Shown: positions 31,391 to 44,043, counted from the first letter of the stretch. The stretch: 64,000 nucleotides of DNA from Turritopsis dohrnii (GCA_027922465.2 BQMF02000178.1:1-64000), one strand, 5' to 3'. Notes: a model not told the origin generated them from the letters alone. Numbers and translations are program-made.

Positions 31391-31592
31391 TATGAGAGTT
31401 TGACCAAAAAAATCGTGCCAGTAAATATTTTGTGAAATTCGAGACTTGTCAGTTACTGTGTATTTTCTAAAATAAACAAACTGCGCAATGCCTTGACATG
31501 CCATCAGCACGCTGTCATCTGATGCTGTGAATAAACACATGACATAGGGTGGTTTCAAGCTATAGCACGATTTTTACGGTCAAACTCTCATA
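31391..31592. mobile_element. MITE (202 bp) inserted in the right end of the pogo-like element
   Basis: It is flanked by TA and has inverted ends TATGAGAGTTTGACC / GGTCAAACTCTCATA plus an inner AAAAATCGTG/CACGATTTTT pair. It separates the outer 37-bp terminal repeat from the CGCGAATTT-rich inner part, which are contiguous at the left end, showing a later insertion. Confidence 0.6.
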
Positions 31593-31627
31593 GCTCGAAA
31601 AAAGTGGCTACCCCCGCTATCATCATC

Positions 31628-32611
31628 ACTGTTGCATCGGAGATATTCGAGGTATTGTTCTTTTTTCAAAAAACAAGGAGGAAACAGAGTACACCAGCAA
31701 GAAGAAAAGAATGGAAGTAAAGCTTATCCAAGACGAAATAGAAAATCATTGAAAAATTACAAAATGTATCTTAATTTGGTTACCGGACAGTATGCCCAGG
31801 AAAGATATTTGTCCAGCCAAAAAAATATATTTGGTTCTTGAAGTTAAAGTACTGCTGAAGCTGCTGATTGATGCTTGTGTCTCATCATCAGATGCAACTG
31901 TTTCCTCATATTTAAGTTCTCCTTCTTAAGACTTCAGCGTTTATGTTTTTCCTGTTGAATAGACTGTTTTCTTTTATCGCGATTTGGTGACCAATACTTC
32001 CGTTTTGATTCTGGGCTGATTATTTAAAAGTACATATGCTTGATAATTCATTGTAGTAATCACTCTCTGCTGAAGCATTCACCATTTTAGTTGACATAAC
32101 AGACAACATAAACACGGTAATTAGTTTACTAATGGAATAAATGAAGTGCATGCATTTTTTTAATAACATTTCCTCACTGTCTGAGCATGCATGAGCAGTA
32201 ACGTCCCACTCTTCCTAACATGAGAGCTACACCTGGGTAATGGGGATTTGCAGAATTCCTACTTTAATTAAGAAATGAAGCTATACCAAAAAAAGTGGAT
32301 GATCCATTTAAGCGCTATTTCCAAGACCACTTTTGATTGAATTATTTTGACAGAGAAAAAAATTGACCATGTGCATTAAATATTTTCTGGTTTTCGAGCA
32401 AAAAAATTCTTTTCTCTACTGTGTGAATGTGAGTTAAAATAATTTCAACTTTCTATCGAAATCGCTATTCGTCCAATCGTGGCAAAGACATCTGATGCTG
32501 AGTTATGGAATATGAAACCAAATACAGATCATGGTTTTACAAATTGGAAGTGTCTAGGACTGATTGGAAAATTCTAAAGAATGTGTTATCTAAAACGATG
32601 TTGGTAACAAG
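31628..32611. other. Intergenic, nothing recognised
   Basis: This is AT-rich single-copy-looking sequence between the pogo-like element and the NB-ARC exon. A 69-codon open frame at 31,632 begins in the transposon flank and has no coding character. No repeat or RNA gene was seen. Confidence 0.4.
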
Positions 32612-32827
32612 ATGTTCCAGCTAAGTGACACTGTTTCCAACTTTATTGGACCAGAGAAACAACTGGTAGTATTACATTCAGCCTTACATGGTAATGACAT
32701 TGTTTTTGTTAAAGGTTTATCAGGTGTCGGCAAAAGCGAATTAGTCATAAAATATTGTCAGCAGCATAGAAAGCAATATGACGACAACATCTTATTCATA
32801 AATCCAGAATCTGAAGAAGCTCTTTAA
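32612..32827 (+). pseudogene. NB-ARC (STAND NTPase) exon fragment
   Basis: The 71-codon frame reads as the start of an NB-ARC domain: an FIGPEKQL (FVGRExEL-type) entry, then Walker A GLSGVGKS, then a KYCQQH helix and a DNILFINPES strand. The frame then stops (TAA at 32,825-32,827). The rest of the nucleotide-binding domain is absent and is replaced by the satellite, so this is a truncated gene or a lone exon. Such domains occur in NLR-type immune receptors of cnidarians and other animals. Its last ~85 bp are the first monomer of the satellite. Confidence 0.7.
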
Positions 32828-35800
32828 AAACTTTTATTTGTGAAAAATGTCTTGACTTCTTGTGGTATAAATTGAACTATTGAATAGCAATCCTGCCGAA
32901 CAATTCAGATAAAAGATGTTTTCTACTTAAACTAACTTTTGTGATTTAAATCTCCTATTGAATACGAAAACCAGCTAATTAAGTACAATTTTTTTATATG
33001 GAATTCTATGATAAAATAATTCTGGCAGAAATTGTTCTCCTATAAAATTTTCACTCGAAAAACTTTGGTCATAAAATATTGTCAGCAGCATAGAAAGCAG
33101 TATGACGACAACATCTTATTCACAAATGCAAAATCTGAAGGAACTCTTTAAAAACTTTTATTTGTGAAAAATGTCTTGACATCTTGTGATATAAATTGAA
33201 CTATTGAACAGCAATCCTGTCAAACAATTCAGATACAAGATGCTTTCTACTTAAACCAACTTCTGTATTTTTAATCTGCTATTGAATACGAAAACCAGCT
33301 AATTAAATACAACTTTTTTATATGGAATTCTATGATAAAATATTTCTGGCAGAAATTGTTCTCCTATAAAATTTTCACTCGAAAAACTTTGGTCATGAAA
33401 TATTGTCAGCACCATAGAAAGCAGTATTACGACAACATCTTATTCATAAATCCAGAATCTGAAGAAGCTCTTTAAAAACTTTTATTTGTGAAAAATGTCT
33501 TGACTTCTTTTGGTATAAATTGAACTATTGAATAGCAATCCTGTCGAACAATTCAGATAAAAGATGTTTTCTACTTAAACTAACTTCTGTGATTTAAATC
33601 TCCTATTGAATATGAAAACCAGCTAATTAAGTCCAATTTTTTTTAAATGGAATTCTATGATCAAAATATTTCTGGCAGAAATTGTTCTCCTATAAAATTT
33701 TCACTCGAAAAACTTTGGTCATAAAATATTGTCAGCAGCATAGAAAGCAGTATGACGACAACATCTTATTCATAAATGCAAAATCTGAAGGAACTCTTTA
33801 AAAACGTTTATTTGTGAAAAATGTGTTGACATCTTGTGATATAAATTGAACTATTGAACAGCAATCCTGTCGAACAATTCAGAAAAAAGATGTTTTCTAC
33901 TTAAACTAACTTCTGTGATTTAAATCTCCTATTGAATACGAAAACCAGCTAATTAAGTCCAATTTTTTTAAATGGAATTCTATGATCACAATATTTCCGG
34001 CAGAAATTGTTCTCCTATAAAATTTTCACTCGAAAATCTTTGGTCATAAAATATTGTCAGCAGCATAGAAAGCAGTATGACGACAACATCTTATTCATAA
34101 ATCCGGAATCTGAAGGAACTCTTTAATGTGTTGACTTCTTGTGAATTAAATTGAACTATTGAATAGTAATCTTGTCGAACAATTCAGAAAAAAGATGTTT
34201 TCTACTTAAACTAACTTCTGTGATTTAAATCTCCTATTGAATACGAAAACCAGCTAATTAAGTTCAATTTTTTTTATATGGAATTCTATGATCAAAATAT
34301 TTCTGGCAGAAATTGTTCTCCTATAAAATTTTCACTCGAAAAACTTTGGTCATAAAATATTGTCATCAGCATAGAAAGCAGTATGACGACAACATCTTAT
34401 TCATAAATGCAGAATCTGAAGGAACTTATGAAACCTTTTATTTGTGAAAAATGTGTTGACTTCTTGTGATATAAATTGAACTATTGAACAGCAATCCTGT
34501 CGAACAATTCAGAAAAAAGATGTTTTCTACTTAAACTAACTTCTGTGATTTAAATCTCCTATTGAATACGATTATTTACGCTTATTAAGTTCAATTTTTT
34601 TTTTATGGAATTCTATGATCAAAATATTTCCGGCAGAAATTGTTCTCCTATAAAATTTTCACTCGAAAAACTTTGGCCATAAAATATTGTCAGCATCATA
34701 GAAAGCAGTATGACGACAACATCTTATTCATAAATGCAGAATCTGAAGGAACTCTTGAAACCTTTTATTTGTGAAAATGTGTTGACTTCTTGTGATATAA
34801 ATTGAACTATTGAACAGCAATCCTGTCGAAGAATTCAGAAAAAAGATGTTTTCTACTTAAACTAACTTCTGTGATTTAAATCTCCTATTGAATACGAAAA
34901 CCAGCTTATTAAGTTCAATTTTTTTTATATGGAATTCTATGATCAAAATATTTCTGGCAGAAATTGTTCTCCTATAAAATTTTCACTCGAAAAACTTTGG
35001 TCATAAAATATTGTCAGCAGCATAGAAAACAATATGACGACAACATCTTATTCATAAATCCAGAATCTGAAGGAACTCTTTAAAAACTTTTATTTGTGAA
35101 AAATGTGTTGACATCTTGTGATATAAATTGAACTATTGAACAGCAATCCTGTCGAACAATTCAGAAAAAAGATGTTTTCTACTTAAACTAACTTCTGTGA
35201 TTTAAATCTCCTATTGAATACGAAAACCAGCTAATTAAGTCCAATTTTTTTTAAATGGAATTCTATGATCAAAATATTTCCGGCAGAAATTGTTCTCCTA
35301 TAAAATTTTCACTCGAAAAACTTTGGCCATAAAATATTGTCAGCAGCATAGAAAGCAGTATGACGACAACATCTTATTCATAAATGCAGAATCTGAAGGA
35401 ACTCTTGAAACCTTTTATTTGTGAAAAATGTGTTGACTTCTTGTGATATAAATTGAACTATTGAACAGCAATCCTGTCGAACAATTCAGAAAAAAGATGT
35501 TTTCTACTTAAACTAACTTCTGTGATTTAAATCTCCTATTGAATACGAAAACCAGCTTATTAAGTTCAATTTTTTTTATATGGAATTCTATGATCAAAAT
35601 ATTTCTGGCAGAAATTGTTCTCCTATAAAATTTTCACTCGAAAAACTTTGGTCATAAAATATTGTCAGCAGCATAGAAAGCAATATGACGACAACATCTT
35701 ATTCATAAATCCAGAATCTGAAGGAACTCTTTAAAAACTTTTATTTGTGAAAAATGTGTTGACATCTTGTGATATAAATTGAACTATTGAACAGCAATCC

Positions 35801-37731
35801 TGTCGAACAATTCAGAAAAAAGATGTTTTCTACTTAAACTAACTTCTGTGATTTAAATCTCCTATTGAATACGAAAACCAGCTAATTAAGTCCAATTTTT
35901 TTTAAATGGAATTCTATGATCAAAATATTTCTGGCAGAAATTGTTCTTCTATAATATTTTCACTCAAAAAACTTTGGTCATAAAATATTGTCAGCAGCAT
36001 AGAAAGCAGTATGACGACAACATCTTATTCATAAATGCAGAATCTGAAGGAACTCTTTAAAAACTTTTATTTGTGAAAAATGTGTTGACATCTTGTGATA
36101 TAAATTGAACTATTGAACAGCAATCCTGTCGAACAATTCAGAAAAAAGATGTTTTCTACTTAAACTAACTTCTGTGATTTAAATCTCCTATTGAATACGA
36201 AAACCAGCTAATTAAGTCCAATTTTTTTTAAATGGAATTCTATGATCAAAATATTTCCGGCAGAAATTGTTCTCCTATAAAATTTTCACTCGAAAAACTT
36301 TGGCCATAAAATATTGTCAGCAGCATAGAAAGCAGTATGACGACAACATCTTATTCATAAATGCAGAATCTGAAGGAACTCTTGAAACCTTTTATTTGTG
36401 AAAAATGTGTTGACTTCTTGTGATATAAATTGAACTATTGAACAGCAATCCTGTCGAACAATTCAGAAAAAAGATGTTTTCTACTTAAACTAACTTCTGT
36501 GATTTAAATCTCCTATTGAATACGAAAACCAGCTAATTAAGTCCAATTTTTTTTAAATGGAATTCTATGATCAAAATATTTCTGGCAGAAATTGTTCTTC
36601 TATAAAATTTTCACTCGAAAAACTTTGGTCATAAAATATTGTCAGCAGCATAGAAAGCAGTATGACGACAACATCTTATTCATAAATGCAGAATCTGAAG
36701 GAACTTATGAAACCTTTTATTTGTGAAAAATGTGTTGACTTTTTGTGATATAAATTGAACTATTGAACAGCAATCCTGTCGAACAATTCAGAAAAAAGAT
36801 GTTTTCTACTTAAACTAACTTCTGTGATTTAAATCTCCTATTGAATACGAAAACCAGCTAATTAAGTCCAATTTTTTTTAAATGGAATTCTATGATCACA
36901 ATATTTCCGGCAGAAATTGTTCTCCTATAAAATTTTCACTCGAAAATCTTTGGTCATAAAATATTGTCAGCAGCATAGAAAGCAGTATGACGACAACATC
37001 TTATTCATAAATCCGGAATCTGAAGGAACTCTTTAATGTGTTGACTTCTTGTGAATTAAATTGAACTATTGAATAGTAATCTTGTCGAACAATTCAGAAA
37101 AAAGATGTTTTCTACTTAAACTAACTTCTGTGATTTAAATCTCCTATTGAATACGAAAACCAGCTAATTAAGTTCAATTTTTTTTATATGGAATTCTATG
37201 ATCAAAATATTTCCGGCAGAAATTGTTCTCCTATAAAATTTTCACTCGAAAAACTTTGGTCATAAAATATTGTCAGCAGCATAGAAAGCAGTATGACGAC
37301 AACATCTTATTCATAAATCCGGAATCTGAAGGAACTCTTTAATGTGTTGACTTCTTGTGAATTAAATTGAACTATTGAATAGTAATCTTGTCGAACAATT
37401 CAGAAAAAAGATGTTTTCTACTTAAACTAACTTCTGTGATTTAAATCTCCTATTGAATACGAAAACCAGCTAATTAAGTTCAATTTTTTTTATATGGAAT
37501 TCTATGATCAAAATATTTCCGGCAGAAATTGTTCTCCTATAAAATTTTCACTCGAAAAACTTTGGTCATAAAATATTGTCAGCAGCATAGAAAGCAGTAT
37601 GACGACAACATCTTATTCATAAATCCGGAATCTGAAGGAACTCTTTAATGTGTTGACTTCTTGTGAATTAAATTGAACTATTGAATAGTAATCTTGTCGA
37701 ACAATTCAGAAAAAAGATGTTTTCTACTTAA
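32742..37731. repeat. Satellite array, 16 copies of ~325 bp, derived from the NB-ARC exon end
   Basis: TATTGTCAGC-type anchors occur at 32753, 33077, 33401, 33727, 34052, 34358, 34685, 35009, 35335, 35660, 35986, 36312, 36637, 36962, 37268 and 37574. The spacing is 324-327 bp, except three units of 306 bp that share a ~19-bp deletion. Each unit contains ~85 bp matching the NB-ARC exon end, then ~240 bp of non-coding sequence. The last unit is cut at a TTAA where another element begins. Confidence 0.9.
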
Positions 37732-37985
37732 AGGAGAACGAACGTTAGATATTTTTTTTATCTAAACTGATAGTCTTTAACATGAATAACAGCCTCCAAA
37801 GTTTTTATATCTTCCAGATCTATGCCCTCCTCTAAGCCCTTGCCAATCTTCCACAAAAATCATTCTGTAACTTTTGTTTTTAAAAACGCTTTTGCTGCAC
37901 AATTAACTGTCAGGTCATGAGGTTGGTAAATATGGGTCATGTCAGCTAGAGCCTGACATACCAAAATGTTGTTATCAAGTATTAC
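37728..37985 (-). pseudogene. Fragment of a pogo-like transposase
   Basis: In reverse, about 37,745-37,985 encodes a stretch with MTHIYQPHDLTVN, clearly related to the MTNIFQPLDLSVN segment of the transposase at 27,973, followed by a similar helical region. It contains an internal stop (TGA in place of a Trp-like position) and no other domain. The left edge is TTAA followed by AGGAGAACG, the same start as the Kolobok element at 60,782, so two element types abut here. Confidence 0.55.
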
Positions 37986-40440
37986 TATTCAGACGTGCAG
38001 TGCAAAGTGCGAATTGCAGTGATAGTTGTTTAAAAATGGCTGCAGAAAGGATGATGTTTATTTTGTTACTTATCATTTTTATTCACGACAAACTTTTGAT
38101 AGGAAGTTTGGTGGGTTTATTTATGTAATTTAGGTATATAAAAGACATAATTAACAGGAGATTTACATAAAAACGACATAAAAACAGTGCTGGGTAACTT
38201 AGAAGCCAGTGTCTTTGAGTGTTAATAAAAATGGCAGACAAATTTCATTAACGAAGAAATATTAAAGAGAGCTGGAGCAAGGTTATTTTATGTGTTTGCA
38301 GTAGAAAAGTGTGCTGAAAAGTAAATAAAGTGTTATAAAAAGTGTTATTAATATTTGTTTACAGGTATGAATATAGAAAGTAAACAGTTTAGAAGTGTTT
38401 GAAAATAGCTGCAGCAGATGATCAATGTTGTTTAGTTTACAAACATGATGATGACAGGGATGGAATTAACATAAAATAGATGGTTCGCAATTATTCTGCG
38501 CGTAAGTGTGGAAAAAATTTTGAAAAATGCGAATATTTTTAGAACGTTGGCGACCCATTTTTCATCAATTTGCGAATAAATTTTCTTGCTGATTGGGGCA
38601 GACAGCAAGTCACTCAAAAGAGGCCTCATGTGATACCATAACTTTAACTTACCATGTTGTTACCATGTTGAAGTAAAATTTGTGGATTGAGTAATTTGCA
38701 GAATGGCAAAACAAACGTTGTGTTTACTTATTTGCTCAAGAAATAACACCTTTCAAGTTTAACGTTGTCTTACGCAGGTGAAGGACATGATACGGAAACA
38801 AAGCCATTCGTTAAGAGGGAAAAATTTGAAATATATTTTCCGAATATGCAATGATCGTAGAATGACAGTAGATACTTGTGCCATAACAAATGTCACTGAA
38901 ATAAATAAGAACAGCAGCAAAAAGAAAAGAATAAAATCGCAATTACGAGTATAAAGTAAATACGAGTAAACACAACTTGTTAATTACACCGTTTTTTCTT
39001 CGATATGAACCCAGCTGTTCGATTAGAAACTAACACATTGAATTCGATATATTTTCTCCTGGTGACACTTTATAACAATAGCGTCTCATAATATTTCAAT
39101 AGAATTTTCTTCAGTCAAATTATAGAGTTGAACATTTTCTAAAGTATATATCCGGGCCGTATCAAAAGAAAAAAAACAAATGATAAACAAAAATGGTACT
39201 TAAAAGTTATGGCATACGTGCGCGTTATACATTATTTGATATATTAACTTGTTTTTTTCTTAAGATAATTCGAAATTGTTGATTCGCATTTTTGATGAAA
39301 ACTGGGTATATCGGATCACATTATCAAAAAAACGATTCACATTTAGCGAACTGCAAACCCTTAGTTCGATCGCTGGATGCGAATTGGTTTTGAAAGGTAA
39401 ACCAAAGTTAAAATGGTATCTGTTTAGTTAAAACACAGTATGTGGATAAATAAAGGATAAGAGGGATGTTAAACTGTTGTGTTTTGAATAAGCCAGGGGA
39501 GCTTTGAACTGAAATAAAAAATGGCTCCACATATGTGAATGTTTTCATATAATAAATATTCTTTAGGTATACAAATTCTGTCATTACGTTTGTGTTTTTA
39601 ATTATTATTTTTAAGGTAAATATGTTTTCGAAGTTCCTTTTGTTTTTCCTTTGATTTCATCATAGTATGATTAGGTTTTTGTGTGTTTTTTGAATATTTT
39701 CATCTGTTAAAAAAGAAATGAAGCACATGGGTTAAATTATGATGTTGAGAGGGTTAGTTAAGAGAAGAATGGATTATGAATTTAAGAAGTTCATTAATTA
39801 TGAGCAATGAAACTGTCCAACAAAAAAGAAGTGTTATTGGGTGGATTTTTCTTAAGTTTATTATTTTGTCATGTTTATGCATTATTTTGTGTTATGGTAA
39901 TCGTTTACGTACTATGCCTGGGTATACAAGTTATTTGTTACTTTTTATCTTCTGGGTAAATTTTTGTTTTCAGTTATTGTTTTTAGGATTAATGCATACT
40001 TGAATTTCCTTTTTGTTTTTTGGGTTTTTTTTGTTGTTGTTTATTTCAATATTGTTATAGCATGATTAGGTTTTCGGTACTACAATTGAAATATTTATCT
40101 TTTAGGCAACAATGAAAAAAACATAAAGAAAGGAAACTCATGGTTTTAATCATGACGTTGACGGTTTTGGGAAGAACAGACTATATCATTTCAAAAATTC
40201 ATTAATGGTTGCAGTCCATTAGTAACTTTGGAACAAAAGAAAAAGTTGGAAGGTATCAATTTGTTTTGAATAAACATTTTTTAATGTTATTCAATGTTTG
40301 GTTTTGTATGTCTGAATAACGGTTCTGTGTTATATATTGCCATTTTTAATATTAAAGTTACTTCTCTTCTGCATATTAATATATATTCTGAGCCGTATTG
40401 CTATTTAATCAAAATCAAAATCTTATTAATCGTGGTCATT
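37986..40440. repeat. Dispersed repeat, copy 2, no genes
   Basis: The region is similar to about 25,780-27,290 in the same orientation: AAAAATGGCTGCAGAAAGGATG near 38,032, the CTCCACA blocks near 39,525, and the GAAACTCATGGTTTTAATCATGA block near 40,130. A ~900-bp segment (38,460-39,380) has no counterpart in copy 1. The short open frames at 38,432 and 39,776 are not supported. Confidence 0.55.
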
Positions 40441-40599
40441 TTTTCGTTAGACCATTGATAATTGACGATTAGTACAATAGCATGTAGCATTTGACGTTAG
40501 ATGTTTTTATGATCACGGGGGAGCATTGCATTGCATCCCCTATCGAACGCGAGGTTTTTAGGGAAATATCTCGAGAACCAATAGTACTATGCCTATGCG

Positions 40600-40880
40600 G
40601 ACTATGCGGACCCTTAAAAACTAACGTTTTTAAGGGTCCGCGATACGGGTGATGGGGTGACACAACATTTGGGCCTAATTTTTTTTGGTACTGCAGCTAA
40701 AACGTCATTAAAATCTTTGATCGACGATATCTCTGCAACGGTTGGTCGTAGTGAAAGGATCCCATACATTTTTTTCACCAGTTTGTCAAGCTCTACAGCA
40801 TGGATACACTTTCCATTTGCAATTCCGTAATTAAAATTTTCGTCACAGGATACACACACGGGAATGCATCACATTTCTGC
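40600..40880 (-). repeat. Repeat with conserved short reading frame (copy 1)
   Basis: The reverse frame reads CVSCDENFNYG...GKC, then KKMYGI, EISSIKDFNDV and AVPKKIRPKCC. The same frame is open at 42,120-42,389, and related sequence occurs at 47,080-47,460 (twice, inverted) and 48,360-48,520. The CxxC...C pattern could be a zinc site. It is probably an exon fragment carried by a transposon family. Confidence 0.45.
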
Positions 40881-42030
40881 AGATTCTTTTCGAAATTAAG
40901 GTCGTAAAAAACTTTTACATGAGATACTATCTATCTATATCCTAATACGCACTGTGCATCTGCTTTTTTCACGCTTTCACTCTCTAAAATTTCGGGTCGT
41001 TTTTGCGGTCACTTATTCATAATCAAGACCATGGCAGTTAATATTTTTCTACGATTAATATTAGGGGAAAACATTGCGTTGCATTTAATCATTTCAAATG
41101 TTTTGATTATTCGCGAGATCAAGAAACAATAGACAGCAACGAAAGTATTGCGCGAAGATTTATTAATGTCTTTAGGGTAAGTACGCTTTAGAACTTTTTT
41201 GTTTGTTTGTTTTGTTTATCTTATAGTATTAATAGGGTTTCTACGTCATTACTTTTCAAATAATACGCAATTGAGGAAATGAATATCATGGTTTTTAATC
41301 ATGACGCTCTGGGTTCGTAAAGAAAATCCCAATTGTTTGCGATTCACATTTTGGCACTTTTACAACTTTCGCGTTTGGCCTTTATTTACATTGGGGTGTG
41401 GATTCCATAAACTGTTACAGCGATTTTAATCTTTTTGTCGTTTACCTGTACGCACAATTTATTTTTACTACTACATATATTGTATCGTGAAAGATTTATT
41501 ACGAATATGTTGATGTGTTTCGGATCTTCTGATTAAAAAGTTTTTCTGTTCATAACTCCAGTGTTGAACTAAATATGCTTTAGCCGGAATACCTATAGAT
41601 TTTAAATTAAAAGAGTGAATAGTGTTTTATATATTTTTTAGAGCTCAGCAATACAGTTAGAACTTCCAAGTTCGATCTCTCTAAATTTATGGATCGAATT
41701 TTATGGTACCTGCACCTTATGTTTCTTTTTCTTAAGGTTAGGGTTGAGGGAATAAGAGAGAGCTTACAGTACTTACAACACTGATGCACTTTCTGTTCGT
41801 TATTCTGTGATTTAATTTTTCGTCACCATTTTTTGAGACGTTATTTTCAGAAAAACCCGTAAAATGTTTTTACACAGGATACTAGTGTATACTAATCAAC
41901 GTTACGCATACCACTTTTATTTTAGAGAGTGTTGTGTTTTTTTTTTAAATTTACTTTCAAAATCTTAATCATGGTCATTTTTTGGTTAGACCATTGATAA
42001 TTGATGATTAGTATAATAGCATGTGGCATT
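40881..42030. repeat. Repeat mosaic, no genes
   Basis: Positions 40,920-41,250 match 30,778-31,140 in reverse. At 41,815-41,885 there is another end of the ACTAGTATCC family, followed at 41,894-41,945 by a MITE end (ACTTTTATTTTAGAGAGTG). The stretch between (41,250-41,800) shows nothing recognisable. Confidence 0.4.
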
Positions 42031-42035
42031 TGACG

Positions 42036-42410
42036 TCAGATGTTTTTATGATCATGGAGAAGCATTGCATTGCATCCCCTATTGAATGCGATGTTTTTGG
42101 AGAAATATCTCGAGAACCAAAAGGGATAACTAAAGTCTTTTAGGGTCCGCGATACGGGTGATGGGTTGACACAACATTTGGGCCTAATTTTTTTTGGTAC
42201 TGCGGCTGTGACGTCATTAAAATCTTTGATCGACGATATCTCTCCAACGGTTCGTCGTAGCGAAACGATCCCATACATTTTTTTGGTCAGTTTTTCAAGC
42301 TCTACAACATGGGTACATTTTCCAGTCCCGGTTCCGTAATTGAAATTTTCGTCACAGCGTTCGCACACGGGAACCCGGGATTTTTGCACATCCTTTTCGA
42401 AAACAAAGCC
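42036..42410 (-). repeat. Repeat with conserved short reading frame (copy 2)
   Basis: This is the longest open version (117 codons) of the family described at 40,600. It has CERCDENFNYG...GKC and the same downstream blocks. Amino-acid differences from copy 1 are scattered, and both stay open over ~80 codons. Beyond the shared part the frame runs into a CGATGTTTTTG foldback block also seen at 43,560 and 47,925. Confidence 0.45.
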
Positions 42411-42434
42411 GTCAAAAACTTTTATGCAAGGTAC

Positions 42435-43378
42435 TATCTATACAGTGTGTCCACGAGAAAGTGGGCACCTTGTTTAAAACACAAATAACTTTTCGAGTTT
42501 TTAACAATACAATGCGGTTTTTATACGGTTGGAAAGAGGCTTTTCTGAGCTTTTCAAAAATATAAGTTGTTATTTATAAAAAATTTTATTTTAAAAAATA
42601 TTAAGTATTTTTTGTTTCGATACGCTTGTTAATTTTGTAATGATCAATAAAACAGACTTTTAACGAGCAATTAACCTTTTGTTTCGTTGAAACAACCACT
42701 GTTGTTGGTGTTGTGCTAATTTTGTCACGAAATTTTTTGAAAAGACACAAACCTTTTTTCATTGCGTAAACTTACCTTAAATTTTTTATTATGATTTAAT
42801 AATTTCATATTCCCAAACATTTCCAAAACTTTTATAAGTGAGAAAACAAACTTTCATGAAATTCATTCAATTATGCAGTTAACAGTCCAGCAGTGACCTT
42901 TCGTGGTAAAAAAAGTTTCATGAGATGAAAAGTTAGGTAGCTGTTATTCAAGCTTTTAGACAGCAGTTTCTGGGTAGAAATCCCCCATCAAAAATCACGA
43001 TTCAAAGTTTTTAAAAGTTTGTAAAAGAGTTTTAGAAATGAAACTTTCGATTTCAAGCTTGTAAAAACGTAAAGTTTTCCTTGTGTAAACGCAGCTTTAT
43101 TACAATATTTTAGCTTTTTATGATTTCCCATGCTACTCGAGTCGTTAACATCCATTCAAACAAGCGTTAATTGATCGTTATTGATTTAATGTCATGGTTT
43201 CATGGTAAAATCAATTATATTTCCCGAAAAATTGGTTTTTCTGTGAAAAGGGTCATATATTTAGAAAGAGCAAAACATTTTCTTTCTGTTAATATAAAAA
43301 TTGAAAAAAACAAGCACGAAAAACAAAAGATATGCTTATTAAAAGTTAGGTGCCCACTTTCTGGTGGACACACTGTAT
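42435..43378. mobile_element. Mariner-type non-autonomous element (~0.94 kb)
   Basis: Inverted ends CAGTGTGTCCACGAGAAAG and CTTTCTGGTGGACACACTG are preceded and followed by TA (42,435-42,436; 43,377-43,378), fitting the TA duplication of Tc1/mariner. The interior is AT-rich. An 83-codon open frame at 43,171 has no transposase features. Confidence 0.65.
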
Positions 43379-43382
43379 ATAC

Positions 43383-43880
43383 TAATTCGCTTTGTGTGTC
43401 ACTCTTTTATTTTAGAGAGTGATATATTTAAGTAAATTTTACGGTCACCGTCTTCTTATGTGTGCGTAAAACCACGTAGAGGCGAGAGGCACTTTTTTAT
43501 GATTATTCCAAAAGCACGTGGCATTTGATGTCATATGTTTTATGATCACGGGGAATCATTGCATTACATCTCCAATTGAACGCGACGTTTTTGGGAAAAT
43601 ATCTCGACAACCAACAGTAATCCTTATTGATTCTTGAGATATTTCCCCAAAAACGTCTCATTCGATTGGGGATGCAATGCAATGGTTCTCCGTGATCATA
43701 AAACATATGACATCAAATGCCACGTGCTATTATGCTAATCGTGAATGTGTCGCGCGTGGTCGAACCGCCGCTATATGACCACGATTAAGAAGATTTTGAC
43801 CATTAAAAAAACAAAAACAAAACACTCTCTAAGTTCAATGTGTTACACACATTGGGAATTAGTATAAGTAGACTAGTATC
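43383..43880. mobile_element. Foldback MITE with long internal hairpin
   Basis: Ends TATACTAATTCGC...TTAGAGAGTG (left) and CACTCTCTAAG...GAATTAGTATA (right) are inverted copies. Inside, about 43,505-43,735 is a near-palindrome of two ~105-bp arms (AAAGCACGTGGCATTTGATG / CATCAAATGCCACGTGCT). It is followed directly by an ACTAGTATCCCGTG end. A second copy is at 47,725-48,256. Confidence 0.65.
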
Positions 43881-44043
43881 CCGTGTAAAAAGTCTTTACG
43901 GGTTTTAATTCTGAAAATGACGTCTCAAAAATGGTGTTGAAAAATGACACTCGCCACTCATGTTCAGCCTGCGTTGTGTCATTGGTAAAACATTTGTGAG
44001 CATTTATCTTATATTACTTATTTTGTAATACAGAAGTACAATA

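Larger units (their letters stand above)
27628..31627. mobile_element. pogo-like DNA transposon (4.0 kb) with transposase and HIRAN gene
   Basis: A perfect 37-bp terminal inverted repeat lies at 27,628-27,664 and 31,591-31,627 (outer bases GATGATGATAGCGGGGG). Subterminal inverted repeats rich in CGCGAATTT extend it by over 100 bp, with the right copy interrupted by a ~200-bp MITE. Inside are a two-exon DDE transposase (minus strand) and a divergent HIRAN-domain gene (plus strand), about 480 bp apart. A repeat found elsewhere (40,920-41,250) is nested at 30,778-31,140. Target duplication is uncertain; TA is expected for this superfamily. Confidence 0.75.

Noticed and set aside
32742..37731. 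Array of real NLR exons
   Set aside because: Each unit keeps only ~28 codons followed by a stop and non-coding sequence, with no Walker A beyond the first exon.
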